A DNA stretch of 64,000 nucleotides from Rothia sp. P100. Lineage in GTDB: Bacteria; Actinomycetota; Actinomycetes; Actinomycetales; Micrococcaceae. A model generated the notes under the pieces. It was not told where the DNA came from. It did no database searches and saw only the letters and a program-made list of their open reading frames with translations. Numbering within the stretch: the stretch's first letter is position 1; each line of letters begins with the position of its first letter. The position numbers and the translations under genes were made by a program. The stretch spans positions 186,001 through 250,000 of the forward strand of contig NZ_JAMAYG010000001.1 of the NCBI RefSeq assembly GCF_023712425.1, read 5' to 3'. Positions 16,736 to 24,818 of this stretch are shown one piece after another.

Positions 16736-18331
16736 CTAGTCAGCCAGGTTGATGATGGCGGCACGCTCAGCAGATACTACGCGCTTGATGCTGTCGAGCA
16801 CCTCGGGTGAAAGAGCCGAGTCCAGGGCGAGCACGCAGAGCGCTTCTTCACCCTTACTCTGACGGGAGACCTGCATGCCTGCGATGTTGATGGATGCGGT
16901 GCCCAGTAGGGTACCAATCGCCGCGATGATACCCGGGCGGTCGGCGTACTCAAGCACCAGCATGTGGTCGGTGATGGGGATTTCGATATCGTAGCCGTTA
17001 ACGTTGGTCAGCTTCTCAATGAGTTTGGGGCCGGTCACGGTGCCAGCCACCGAGACAACCTCCCCGTTGGCAAATGCACCGGACAACACGGTTTCGTTAC
17101 GGAAGTACTCGGTTTCAGTGGTGGTGACCAGCTCGACCTTTACACCGCGCTGCTCAGCCAAAATGGGGGCGTTGACATATGAAACCTTGTCAGAAACAAC
17201 ATCGGTGAATACACCCTTAAGAGCTGAAAGCTTGAGGGAGGTGACATCCTTAGTGGCAATTTCTCCAGCAATTTTGACCTCTACGCGGGTGAGGGCTTCG
17301 TCCCCACCCAGTGCAGTGAGAATACGGCCTACCTTTTCTGCCAGGGGCACGCCGGGGCGGACGTCCTTATCGATGGCACCACCAGCCACGTTAACAGCAT
17401 CGGGCACAAGGTCCCCTTCCAGGGCCAGGCGCACAGACTTAGCAACCGAGATACCGGCCTTTTCCTGAGCCTCGAAAGTCGAAGCGCCCAAGTGCGGGGT
17501 GGCTACCACCGAGGGTAAGCCCACGAAAGGCACATTCTTTGCGGGCTCCTTGACGTAGACGTCAATGGCAGCACCAGCAATTTCGCCGGCACGCAGGGCG
17601 GCGTCCAAGTCTGCTTCATCAATCAGACCACCGCGAGCTACGTTCACCACGTAGGCGCTCTTCTTCATCTTCTTAAAGCTCGTAGCATTGATCATGCCCA
17701 GAGTTTCGGGAGTGCGGGGCATGTGGATGGTGATGAAGTCAGAGCGTTCAATCAGCTCGTCCAAATCTACCAATTCGGCACCAAGAGCTGCTGCGCGAGC
17801 GGAGGTAACGAAGGGGTCGTAGGCGATGAGCTCGGTACCGAAGGCGCGAAGACGCTCAGCCACAAGGCCACCAATTCGACCTAGGCCGATAATGCCCACG
17901 GTCTTCTCATACAGTTCAACGCCTGAGAAAGAGGAGCGCTTCCACTCCCCTGCCTTCATCGAAGCATCAGCGGCAGCAATGTTGCGTGCCAGGCCCAAAA
18001 TGTGGCCCACAGTGAGCTCAGCAGCTGAAATCACGTTAGAGGTGGGGGCGTTCACTACCATCACACCGGCTTTGGTTGCCGCCTTAATATCAACGTTATC
18101 CAGGCCCACACCGGCACGAGCAATAACTTTCAGTTTCTGTGCCATTTCGATGGCTTCAGCGTCAAGCTGGGTGGCACTGCGGACCAAAATTGCATCGACA
18201 TCTTTGATAGCAGGCAGAAGTTGGGAACGATCAGCGCCGTCGCAGGAACGAATCTCAAAGTCAGGCCCCAGAGCCTCAACTGTTGCGGGGGATAGTTCTT
18301 CTGCAAGTAGCACTACGGGTTTGGTGGTCAC
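16736..18331 (-). CDS. serA: D-3-phosphoglycerate dehydrogenase
   Basis: This enzyme opens serine synthesis by oxidising 3-phosphoglycerate with NAD+. At 531 residues it is the long actinobacterial type. It has an N-terminal substrate half with RSATQLDAEA, a Rossmann motif GIIGLGRIGG, the catalytic Arg in NVARGGLIDE, and His in ATPHLGAST. An intervening ASB-type domain is followed by a C-terminal ACT domain (MLVLEYADRPGIIAAIGTLL), which usually gives serine feedback inhibition. The GTG at 18331 has AAGGA six bases upstream and gives a product starting MTTKPVVLLAEE. A longer start at 18385 lacks support. It lies downstream of ilvC beyond a terminator, so it probably has its own promoter. Confidence 0.95.
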   Translation of the reverse strand: MTTKPVVLLAEELSPATVEALGPDFEIRSCDGADRSQLLPAIKDVDAILVRSATQLDAEAIEMAQKLKVIARAGVGLDNVDIKAATKAGVMVVNAPTSNVISAAELTVGHILGLARNIAAADASMKAGEWKRSSFSGVELYEKTVGIIGLGRIGGLVAERLRAFGTELIAYDPFVTSARAAALGAELVDLDELIERSDFITIHMPRTPETLGMINATSFKKMKKSAYVVNVARGGLIDEADLDAALRAGEIAGAAIDVYVKEPAKNVPFVGLPSVVATPHLGASTFEAQEKAGISVAKSVRLALEGDLVPDAVNVAGGAIDKDVRPGVPLAEKVGRILTALGGDEALTRVEVKIAGEIATKDVTSLKLSALKGVFTDVVSDKVSYVNAPILAEQRGVKVELVTTTETEYFRNETVLSGAFANGEVVSVAGTVTGPKLIEKLTNVNGYDIEIPITDHMLVLEYADRPGIIAAIGTLLGTASINIAGMQVSRQSKGEEALCVLALDSALSPEVLDSIKRVVSAERAAIINLAD

Positions 18332-18532
18332 GGTGGGTTCCTTATGAATAACACTGGTGGTTGATGGGTTCAGCACTACTGTCACCGACGCTTCGGACCC
18401 TAAGGACGCCGGTGAGCAGTCGCTCTTATTGAGCCAACTGAATAATATGGGCTTTTGCTCCCCCGATTGCGCAGTTCACCACAAAGGCTACGTCAACCGG
18501 TCCAGGGGCAAAAGTTCTAGAAAGACGGCAAA

Positions 18533-18569
18533 AGCCGGCTACCCGTTCTATCGTATCGGGTAACCGGCT
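18533..18569 (-). terminator. Terminator of the ilvBNC operon
   Basis: A 13-bp stem with one mismatch (AGCCGGTTACCCG with CGGGTAGCCGGCT) is followed by TTTTGCC on the minus strand, 52 bases past the ilvC stop. It separates ilvC from serA. Confidence 0.8.
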
Positions 18570-18620
18570 GTGTTGCCCAACGATGAAGCTCTTGTTCTAG
18601 CTATCGGTGGAAGGTACGCC

Positions 18621-19646
18621 TTAGCGGGCTACTGAACCGTCGGTGTAGTCATCGTCAGCAGTGTTCCAGGCAAAGAGCTTGCGCAGTTCGCGGCCGGTGG
18701 TCTCGATGGGGTGAGCCTCGCCCTTGGCGCGCAGTTCCTTGAACTCGGTGCCGCCAGCTGCCTGGTCTTCCATAAAGCGCTTGGCAAATGCACCGGTCTG
18801 AATGTCAGAGAGAACAGCCTTCATGTTCTCCTTCACCTCGGGGGTGATGACGCGGGGGCCTGAAACATAGTCACCGTACTCAGCGGTATCTGAGATGGAC
18901 CAACGCTGCTTGGCGATGCCACCTTCAACCATGAGGTCAACAATCAGCTTGAGTTCGTGTAGCACCTCGAAGTAGGCGATTTCGGGCTGGTAACCAGCCT
19001 CAGTCAGGGTTTCAAAACCGTACTGAATCAGCTGGGAAGCACCGCCACACAGAACAGCCTGCTCACCGAAGAGGTCTGATTCGGTTTCTTCCTTGAAGGT
19101 GGTCTCGATGACGCCAGCGCGGGTCGCCCCCAGGCCCTTGGCGTAAGCCAAAGCCAGCTCAAGAGCTGATCCTGAGGCGTCTTTTTCGACGGCTACGAGG
19201 GCGGGAACAGCGCGTCCTGCTTCAAATTCGCGGCGCACGGTGTGGCCGGGACCTTTAGGAGCAACCATCGCTACATCTACGCCTTCAGGTGCTTCAATAT
19301 ATCCAAAGACGATGTTGAAGCCGTGGGCGAAGAAGAGGGCATCACCTTCGTTGAGGTTGGGGGCAATGTCCTTCTTGTAAACCTCGGCCTGCACCTGGTC
19401 GGGGGTCAGAATCATGATGACATCAGCTTCGGCTGCTGCTTCTGCAACAGAGAGCACGCGCAGACCTTCTGCTTCAGCCTTTGCGCGTGACTTTGAGCCT
19501 TCTGCAAGACCAATACGTACGTCTACGCCTGAGTCGCGCAGGTTGAGCGCATGAGCGTGACCCTGGGAGCCGTAGCCGATGATGGCTACCGAGCGCTCTG
19601 AGATGTTGGCGAGGTCGGCGTCGTCGTTGTAGTAGATCTTTGCCAT
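18621..19646 (-). CDS. ilvC: Ketol-acid reductoisomerase (NADP+)
   Basis: This is the second common step of Val, Leu and Ile synthesis: isomerisation and NADPH reduction of acetohydroxy acids. The 341-residue class I enzyme has the Rossmann motif [14 protein letters not shown], the [15 protein letters not shown] segment, and the metal and substrate sites [16 protein letters not shown] and [19 protein letters not shown] precedes the ATG. It is the third gene after ilvB and ilvN. The 156-base gap after ilvN holds no terminator I can see, so the three are probably one operon controlled by the ilvB leader. Confidence 0.97.
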   Translation of the reverse strand: MAKIYYNDDADLANISERSVAIIGYGSQGHAHALNLRDSGVDVRIGLAEGSKSRAKAEAEGLRVLSVAEAAAEADVIMILTPDQVQAEVYKKDIAPNLNEGDALFFAHGFNIVFGYIEAPEGVDVAMVAPKGPGHTVRREFEAGRAVPALVAVEKDASGSALELALAYAKGLGATRAGVIETTFKEETESDLFGEQAVLCGGASQLIQYGFETLTEAGYQPEIAYFEVLHELKLIVDLMVEGGIAKQRWSISDTAEYGDYVSGPRVITPEVKENMKAVLSDIQTGAFAKRFMEDQAAGGTEFKELRAKGEAHPIETTGRELRKLFAWNTADDDYTDGSVAR

Positions 19647-19802
19647 GATGTGCGATCTCCTTGATCAGTTTGATGTTGAGCTACTGCTCTAAAACTTGTG
19701 GGTGTGGATCCTTGTCTCTACCTTAGTCAGCAAAACTAAAAATGAGATGGATTGTCCACATAATGAACTTATGTTTTGCGGATTGAATCACCGCGGCAAG
19801 GG

Positions 19803-20312
19803 CTAGCTGCGCAACGCTTTTTCGCTCATAGAACGAGGCCCACGAGAGAGCGCAATAGTCCCCGCTCGGACGATCTCACGTACACCAAAGGGTTCAAGCA
19901 CCTCAAGAAGTGCATTTATTTTATTGGCTGAGCCAGTGGCTTCAATGATGACTGACTCGGGGGAAACATCAACGATTTTGGCACGGAAGAGATCAGCTGC
20001 CTGGGTGACCTGGATGCGGGCTGAAGCATCAGCACGAACCTTGATCAGGATGTGATCACGCTGGGCTGATTGTTCATCACTCAGTTCAACAATTTTGAGC
20101 ACATGAATCAGCTTGTTAAGCTGCTTGGTCACCTGCTCCAAGAGGTGCCCATCAGCATCAACGACCAGAGTAATCCGCGAAATACCCGGCACTTCAGTGG
20201 GGCCAACAGCCAGTGAATCGATATTGAACATACGCCGGGCAAAAAGCCCTGAAACGCGCGCTAAAACCCCGGGTTTATCTTCTACCAGTACAGATAGGGT
20301 GTGGCGGCTCAT
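19803..20312 (-). CDS. ilvN: Acetolactate synthase small (regulatory) subunit
   Basis: The 169-residue product starts with an ACT domain ([29 protein letters not shown]). A second domain ([31 protein letters not shown]) typical of IlvN/IlvH follows. It binds the large subunit and mediates valine feedback inhibition. The ATG overlaps the ilvB stop (ATGA), so translation is coupled and the subunits are made together. Confidence 0.97.
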   Translation of the reverse strand: MSRHTLSVLVEDKPGVLARVSGLFARRMFNIDSLAVGPTEVPGISRITLVVDADGHLLEQVTKQLNKLIHVLKIVELSDEQSAQRDHILIKVRADASARIQVTQAADLFRAKIVDVSPESVIIEATGSANKINALLEVLEPFGVREIVRAGTIALSRGPRSMSEKALRS

Positions 20313-22150
20313 GCTGTCTCCTCATCATCCCAGCTGGGGGAAATATCTTTTGCGATCTGAATCTGGTCATTAGAGACACCGGCGGGCACCATGGGCCAGA
20401 CCAGGGCATCAGGGCTGACATTGAAGTCCACCACCACAGGGCGGTCATTGATCTCAAGGGCCTGACGAATAGTTGCCTCAACATCATCATCAGATTCGCA
20501 ACGCAAACCAACACAGCCATAGGCCTCAGCTAGCTTCACGAAGTCAGGGATGCGTTCGGTGCCCATACCTGTCTTTAGATGGGTATTCGAGTAGCGACCA
20601 TCGTAGAAGAGGTTCTGCCACTGGCGCACCATGCCCAAGGATGAATTATTAATAACAGCAACCTTGATGGGGATATTATTTTGAGCACAGGTTGCTAGCT
20701 CTTGATTGGTCATTTGGAAGCAACCATCACCGTCGATAGCCCACACAGTGGCTTCGGGGAAAGCTACCTTCACGCCCATTGCCGCAGGAACCGAGAAGCC
20801 CATGGTGCCCAAACCTGCAGAATTGATGAAGTGGCGGGGCTTCTCATTTTGAATGAACTGAGCTGACCACATCTGGTGTTGACCCACACCGGTCACGTAG
20901 TAGGCATCGGGACCTGAAATTTCACTCAGTTTTTCAATGACATACTCGGGTGAGCCAAGGCCATCTTCGGTCTTGGTGTACCCCAAGGGGAAGGTCTCTT
21001 TGAAACGATTGACCAGTGCCCACCAATTACTGAGGTCAGGCAGCGCAGCGGCAAATTCCTCGGTGATGATGCTGGTTAGTTCAGGGAGAACGTAGCGCAG
21101 GTCGCCAACGATTGGCACATCAGCAATCCGGATTTTTGAGATTTCTGCAGGGTCAACGTCCACGTGGATAACTTTGGCACCCGGGGCGAATTCATCCACA
21201 ACTCCAGTGACCCGGTCATCGAAACGAGCGCCAAGCGCGATTAGCAGATCAGACTTCTGCATTGCGATGACAGCCGGTACCGTGCCGTGCATACCGGGCA
21301 TCCCCAGATTCTGCGGGTCAGAGTCAGGGAAGGCGCCTCTTGCGGTCAGAGTAGTCACCACAGGGGCGTTAATAAGACGAGCAAGCTTCATGAGCTCTTC
21401 TGAAGCATCAGCGCGGACCATACCTCCACCGACATAGAGCACCGGGCGTTGAGCCTCAGTAATGAGCTTGGCAGCCTCACGGACCTGCTTTGAATGACCG
21501 CGGGTTACCGGGTTGTAGCCCCGCACCTCGGTGGTCGGCGGCCAGGAGAAATCCATCATGCCCTGCTGGGCATCCTTAGTAATATCCACCAGCACCGGCC
21601 CGGGGCGGCCAGTTGCTGCGATACGGAAAGCAGTGGCAAGGCAACGCGGGATTTCTTGGGGGTCACGCACCATAAAAGAGTGCTTAGTGATGGGCATGGT
21701 CATACCCACGATGTCGGCTTCCTGGAAAGCGTCGGTGCCGATGACTTTGCTGGAGACCTGACCCGTAATGCAAACAATGGGTACTGAATCCATATTGGCA
21801 TCGGCAATAGCGGTCAGAAGATTGGTGGCGCCTGGGCCTGAAGTAGCGATCGCCACACCAACCTTGCCACTGGCAACGGCGTAGCCCTCAGCGGCATGCC
21901 CTGCACCCTGCTCGTGACGTACGAGAATATGGTTCAGCTGTTCAGAGTCAAAGAGAGGGTCGTAGGTTGGAAGAATTGCTCCACCTGGCAAACCAAAGAT
22001 ATCGGTGACACCAAGCTCTTCGAGTGAACGCACAATAGCCTGTGAGCCCGTCATTCGCTGGCTGGACGGTTGAGCCGTCTCGGTCTTGGCAGATCGAGAC
22101 GAAAAAGTCTTAGCGATTGCTGCCGGGTTAATGGGATTTCCCGCTGTCAT
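20309..22150 (-). CDS. ilvB: Acetolactate synthase large (catalytic) subunit
   Basis: This thiamine diphosphate enzyme condenses pyruvate with pyruvate or 2-oxobutyrate, committing carbon to branched-chain amino acids. At 613 residues it has the catalytic glutamate in [16 protein letters not shown], the FAD-binding middle domain, and the ThDP motif [12 protein letters not shown]...NNSSLG. The first 32 residues, before [16 protein letters not shown], form a poorly conserved extension common in this family. GAGG lies 9 bases before the ATG at 22150. The start overlaps the stop of a 24-codon upstream ORF (ATGA). Expression is probably set by the leader-peptide attenuator at 22252-22381. Confidence 0.97.
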   Translation of the reverse strand: MTAGNPINPAAIAKTFSSRSAKTETAQPSSQRMTGSQAIVRSLEELGVTDIFGLPGGAILPTYDPLFDSEQLNHILVRHEQGAGHAAEGYAVASGKVGVAIATSGPGATNLLTAIADANMDSVPIVCITGQVSSKVIGTDAFQEADIVGMTMPITKHSFMVRDPQEIPRCLATAFRIAATGRPGPVLVDITKDAQQGMMDFSWPPTTEVRGYNPVTRGHSKQVREAAKLITEAQRPVLYVGGGMVRADASEELMKLARLINAPVVTTLTARGAFPDSDPQNLGMPGMHGTVPAVIAMQKSDLLIALGARFDDRVTGVVDEFAPGAKVIHVDVDPAEISKIRIADVPIVGDLRYVLPELTSIITEEFAAALPDLSNWWALVNRFKETFPLGYTKTEDGLGSPEYVIEKLSEISGPDAYYVTGVGQHQMWSAQFIQNEKPRHFINSAGLGTMGFSVPAAMGVKVAFPEATVWAIDGDGCFQMTNQELATCAQNNIPIKVAVINNSSLGMVRQWQNLFYDGRYSNTHLKTGMGTERIPDFVKLAEAYGCVGLRCESDDDVEATIRQALEINDRPVVVDFNVSPDALVWPMVPAGVSNDQIQIAKDISPSWDDEETA

Positions 22151-22221
22151 TGGTCATCCTCTAAAAGTAGGTCAGAGTGTGGTGTGATGTTGAGGCGAAT
22201 GGGGTTATTCTCTAGGGTCAT
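22147..22221 (-). CDS. 24-codon upstream ORF overlapping the ilvB start
   Basis: Between the attenuator hairpin and ilvB, an ATG at 22221 has AGGA 8 bases upstream. It opens a 24-codon frame beginning [14 protein letters not shown] and ending in LLLEDDQ. Its TGA overlaps the ilvB ATG as ATGA. It has five Leu and two Ile codons. It could couple ribosomes into ilvB, act as a second sensing peptide, or be a chance frame over the ilvB ribosome-binding site. Nothing but position and signals supports it. Confidence 0.4.
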   Translation of the reverse strand: MTLENNPIRLNITPHSDLLLEDDQ

Positions 22222-22251
22222 AGGTTTAATCCTGGATGTGGTTGTACCTAT

Positions 22252-22284
22252 GAAAAAACCCTCCGCTGTGGTGGGGCGAAGGGC
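22252..22284 (-). terminator. ilvB attenuator (rho-independent terminator in the leader)
   Basis: On the minus strand CCCTTCGC and GCGGAGGG form an 8-bp stem (one G-U pair) around a CCCACCACA loop, followed directly by six T. It lies 28 bases after the stop of the leader peptide and 100 bases before ilvB. The loop CACCACA is complementary to TGTGGTG over the Leu-Val-Val codons of the leader peptide, so an alternative fold is possible. Confidence 0.8.
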
Positions 22285-22312
22285 ATAGACGCTGTCAGAA
22301 TACAAACAAAAC

Positions 22313-22381
22313 TTATGCCGCGTACCCAAGAAGGAAACGCACCACAAGAATTCGAATCTGTGACTGCTGGCGTGTTGTCAT
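22313..22381 (-). CDS. ilvB leader peptide (attenuator peptide)
   Basis: A 22-codon frame begins MTTRQQSQIRILVVRF and ends LLGYAA. In ten consecutive codons (Ile-Arg-Ile-Leu-Val-Val-Arg-Phe-Leu-Leu) it holds seven branched-chain codons. A terminator with a T-run follows it, then ilvB. This is the standard layout of ribosome-mediated attenuation of ilvB operons: low charged tRNA for Ile, Val or Leu stalls the ribosome and prevents termination. No Shine-Dalgarno sequence precedes the ATG and a -10-like element abuts it, so the peptide is probably read from a leaderless transcript. Confidence 0.85.
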   Translation of the reverse strand: MTTRQQSQIRILVVRFLLGYAA

Positions 22382-22385
22382 ACAT

Positions 22386-22423
22386 CATATACTCACGATT
22401 TATGTCCACCAGGTCAAACTGGT
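22386..22423 (-). promoter_or_regulatory. Probable ilvB promoter with an overlapping palindrome
   Basis: On the minus strand TTGACC (22417-22412) and AGTATA are separated by 18 bases; transcription would begin at or next to the leader ATG at 22381. The palindrome ACCAG-GTCAAA-CTGGT (22408-22423) overlaps the -35 element and might bind a regulator. Confidence 0.5.
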
Positions 22424-22558
22424 TTTATATTATGAACTTTTATGTCGCTGATATGAACCTAGGCCAATGCGACTAGGAATAAGACTGGATTCTTTAGGGG
22501 CACACCACCACCCTGGCGCGTCACGGTATGTCATCTGTACGTAATGGTTCTACGTGGG

Positions 22559-22586
22559 TTGCTTTCATATACATCGCCCGTAGACT
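22559..22586 (+). promoter_or_regulatory. Promoter of the 150-residue unknown gene
   Basis: TTGCTT (22559-22564) and TAGACT (22581-22586) are 16 bases apart, and the ATG at 22594 follows the -10 by 7 bases. Transcript start and start codon should coincide. Confidence 0.6.
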
Positions 22587-22593
22587 GGTGCCT

Positions 22594-23046
22594 ATGAATA
22601 CCCCAGAGCTCAGTAGCACCGAGATCAGCAAGGCCCTACACCAGGTCTTTGACACACAAATCCTCAATTATGGTGCCTACAATCTCGTCTTTGCTTCAGG
22701 CTCATCGGTATACGCAAATAGCGACGTTGCGGCCCAACAGCAGCCCCACCAAAAGTATTTTTTGGTGGGATACAGGGACACCCCGCGTGAAGCGATTATC
22801 GCTCCCCTCGCCCTTCCTGCCATTGAAGCTACTGGGGTACCTACTTCTGTTGATAACACCAATGCGATGCGTACCTTTATTGTGGGGGACTGCACTTACG
22901 GCATTGAGCTCACTAACGGGACCAGTTTTACCCTAAGGTTCGAGCCTCTCATGCCCGTCGAAAGTCACCATGGGTCAGGTGTTCTGGACCAGCAACTTGA
23001 TATCGAAGATTTCAAGCGGGTCATTATCGATGCCTGGCAAATATAG
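22594..23046 (+). CDS. Protein of unknown function
   Basis: The product is 150 residues starting MNTPELSSTEISKALHQVFD. It has no signal peptide or membrane segment. It looks like a compact alpha/beta protein with VGYRDTPREAIIAPLALPAI and a final LDIEDFKRVIIDAWQI. I do not recognise the family. I chose ATG 22594 because it is placed 7 bases after a good -10 element; the longer frame from 22528 would run through the promoter. It sits between the divergent ilvB leader and tRNA-Lys, ending near a bidirectional terminator. Confidence 0.6.
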   Translation: MNTPELSSTEISKALHQVFDTQILNYGAYNLVFASGSSVYANSDVAAQQQPHQKYFLVGYRDTPREAIIAPLALPAIEATGVPTSVDNTNAMRTFIVGDCTYGIELTNGTSFTLRFEPLMPVESHHGSGVLDQQLDIEDFKRVIIDAWQI

Positions 23047-23096
23047 ACTGTCAGCTAAGACCATATAAGTAGCGGATGGACATTCTCTGGGAGAAC

Positions 23097-23129
23097 AAAA
23101 AAGCCCTGACCGATTGGTCAGGGCTTTTC
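23097..23129. terminator. Bidirectional terminator between the unknown gene and tRNA-Lys
   Basis: AAAAGCCCTGACC and its complement form a 13-bp stem around a 4-base loop, with CTTTTCT on plus and CTTTTTTGTTC on minus. It ends the plus-strand gene at 23046 and the tRNA-Lys transcript. Confidence 0.9.
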
Positions 23130-23134
23130 TGCAG

Positions 23135-23210
23135 TGGTGCGCCCCCTCGGACTCGAACCGAGAACCCATTGATTAAGAGTCAATTGCTCTGCCAATTGAG
23201 CTAGAGGCGC
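23135..23210 (-). tRNA. tRNA-Lys (anticodon CTT)
   Basis: A cloverleaf on the minus strand has acceptor GCGCCTC with GGGGCGC, discriminator A and an encoded CCA. The anticodon loop is CTCTTAA and the T-loop is GGTTCGAGTCC. It is the only tRNA in this window with CCA encoded. Confidence 0.95.
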
Positions 23211-23316
23211 TAATTTTTTATTGCTTGTTGGCAACGAATAAATACTATACGCACATCATGTCGTACATGCAAATCATAAAACATACTGTGATGATACACA
23301 CAGCGCTGGGTGAGGA

Positions 23317-23919
23317 CTAGCGGTCACCCTCACTGCGATGGCGAGTAATCATCTCGGGGGTGATGACATCCATCACAGCAGTGTTAACGCGTTTAACCTC
23401 AGTCGCACCTTTACCCAGGTTCACCTCACCCGAATCAGTTGCGTCATAGGAGCTACTAAAAGCATCCTGGTGGGGAATAGAACTCTTGAGGACTTCCTCG
23501 CCGCCCTGCTCCTTCAGGCCTTCAATAATGTTAATTAACATGCCACGAAATTCAGGCTTGGATAGTTCGCCTACGGATGCAAGTTTTCGGTCAATATTTT
23601 CGGCTTCAGAAAGGACGCGCCGGCCCTCATCGGTGATACCAAGAAGATAGCTGCGTCGATCAATGGTATTTCGTGTTCTAAAAACGTGACCGTGGCTCTC
23701 GAGCCGAGCAAGGGTCTTACCCATTGTTTGGGCTTGAACTCCCACTAATGATGCAACTTTGACCTGAGAAATTATTCCTTGTTGGGCGATAACACTCAGG
23801 GCTGTAACGCCAGCATGAGTCAATCCCAGTGACTTCAGTTGATCATTCCAGCTGTACTCGAGCATGCGCGCGGCAGTTGATAATAGTCTATTGATAGACC
23901 AATTGTTAATTTCAGGCAT
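23317..23919 (-). CDS. MarR-family transcriptional regulator
   Basis: The 200-residue protein has the MarR winged helix: GLTHAGVTALSVIAQQG, ISQVKVASLVGVQAQTMGKTLARLESHG as the recognition region, then RTRNTIDRRSYLLGITDEGRRVL as the wing. An acidic extension of about 60 residues follows the domain, with no recognised motif. The ATG at 23919 follows a perfect TATAAT by six bases and has no Shine-Dalgarno sequence, so it is leaderless. It is divergent from the peroxiredoxin gene 205 bases away, which makes that gene a candidate target. No conserved cysteine marks it as an OhrR-type sensor. Confidence 0.85.
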   Translation of the reverse strand: MPEINNWSINRLLSTAARMLEYSWNDQLKSLGLTHAGVTALSVIAQQGIISQVKVASLVGVQAQTMGKTLARLESHGHVFRTRNTIDRRSYLLGITDEGRRVLSEAENIDRKLASVGELSKPEFRGMLINIIEGLKEQGGEEVLKSSIPHQDAFSSSYDATDSGEVNLGKGATEVKRVNTAVMDVITPEMITRHRSEGDR

Positions 23920-24124
23920 GTTGTTATTATAAGCATGTTTACCACGTCAACGCATATATTGTTCTCACCACCCATTTGCACCCCCTTTCATTTTTCCGAT
24001 TTTAGTTGTCCTTATTATTTAGTGACGTCGCACCTTCGCATATTAGTATGGGTGGTAACTTATTCTTCACCGTCCACCCCAATATTGGTCTATTCAATGT
24101 TATTCATAAGGAGAGAAGAAGGGC

Positions 24125-24595
24125 ATGTCACGCTTGGAAATTGGAGTCCCAGCCCCTGCATTTACGCTACCTGCCGCTGGCGGAGACGCTGTATCGCTGA
24201 GCGATTATTTAGGGCGCAAAGTTATTGTTTATTTTTACCCCAAAGCATCAACTCCCGGTTGCACCACACAGGCCTGCGATTTTAGAGACAGCTTAGAGTC
24301 CCTATCAGCCCACGGCTATAGCGTGCTGGGGGTTTCTCCAGATTCAGCAGAAGCCCTGGAAAAATTTATCGGCACCCAGAACCTGACCTTTCCTCTGCTG
24401 TCCGATGAAGACCACGCTGTCGCAGAGCGCTATGGGGCATGGGGAGAGAAAAAGAATTACGGCAAGACCTACACAGGTCTGATTCGTTCAACCATCGTGG
24501 TTAATGAAGACGGCTTGGTAGAAATGGCTCAATACAATGTGCGCGCTAAAGGGCACGTTGCTAAACTACGCCGAGATTTAGGGATTGACAGCTAA
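24125..24595 (+). CDS. bcp: Peroxiredoxin (Bcp/PrxQ type)
   Basis: This thiol peroxidase of 156 residues reduces hydrogen peroxide and organic hydroperoxides. FYPKASTPGCTTQACDFRDS carries the peroxidatic Cys46 and the resolving Cys51, the five-residue spacing of atypical two-Cys PrxQ enzymes. The start MSRLEIGVPAPAFTLP and the late IRSTIVVNEDG are typical. A purine-rich stretch (AAGGAGAGAAGAAGGG) precedes the ATG. Its divergent neighbour is a MarR regulator, so oxidant control is plausible but not shown. Confidence 0.9.
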   Translation: MSRLEIGVPAPAFTLPAAGGDAVSLSDYLGRKVIVYFYPKASTPGCTTQACDFRDSLESLSAHGYSVLGVSPDSAEALEKFIGTQNLTFPLLSDEDHAVAERYGAWGEKKNYGKTYTGLIRSTIVVNEDGLVEMAQYNVRAKGHVAKLRRDLGIDS

Positions 24596-24663
24596 GCTCC
24601 AGCATTTTGCAGTGAGCTTGGAGGTGCTGTAACATTATTCCTGTTGTGCTTACAGCACCGCTT

Positions 24664-24745
24664 GCGCGAGTGGTGAAATTGGCAGACACGCAGGATTTAG
24701 GTTCCTGTGCCTTACGGCGTGAGGGTTCAAGTCCCTCCTCGCGCA
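24664..24745 (+). tRNA. tRNA-Leu (anticodon TAG)
   Basis: A class II cloverleaf of 82 bases has acceptor GCGCGAG with CTCGCGC, anticodon loop TTTAGGT in a CAGGA/TCCTG stem, a variable arm, and T-loop GGTTCAAGTCC. CCA is not encoded. Confidence 0.95.
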
Positions 24746-24750
24746 CTCTC

Positions 24751-24777
24751 AAAGCCCAGGTTATCTGGGCTTTTTGT
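24751..24777 (+). terminator. Terminator of tRNA-Leu
   Basis: AAAGCCCAG and CTGGGCTTT form a 9-bp stem ending in TTTTTGTG. It starts 6 bases after the tRNA and ends 42 bases before the next gene. Confidence 0.85.
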
Positions 24778-24818
24778 GTATCAAAGACCAGATCGCAAGC
24801 TGCTACGAAGGGGGGATT

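Noticed and set aside
24039-24088. Possible operator with inverted repeat between the MarR gene and bcp
   Set aside because: Only six bases (GGGTGG/CCACCC) pair well; the rest of the apparent symmetry is loose, so chance is likely.
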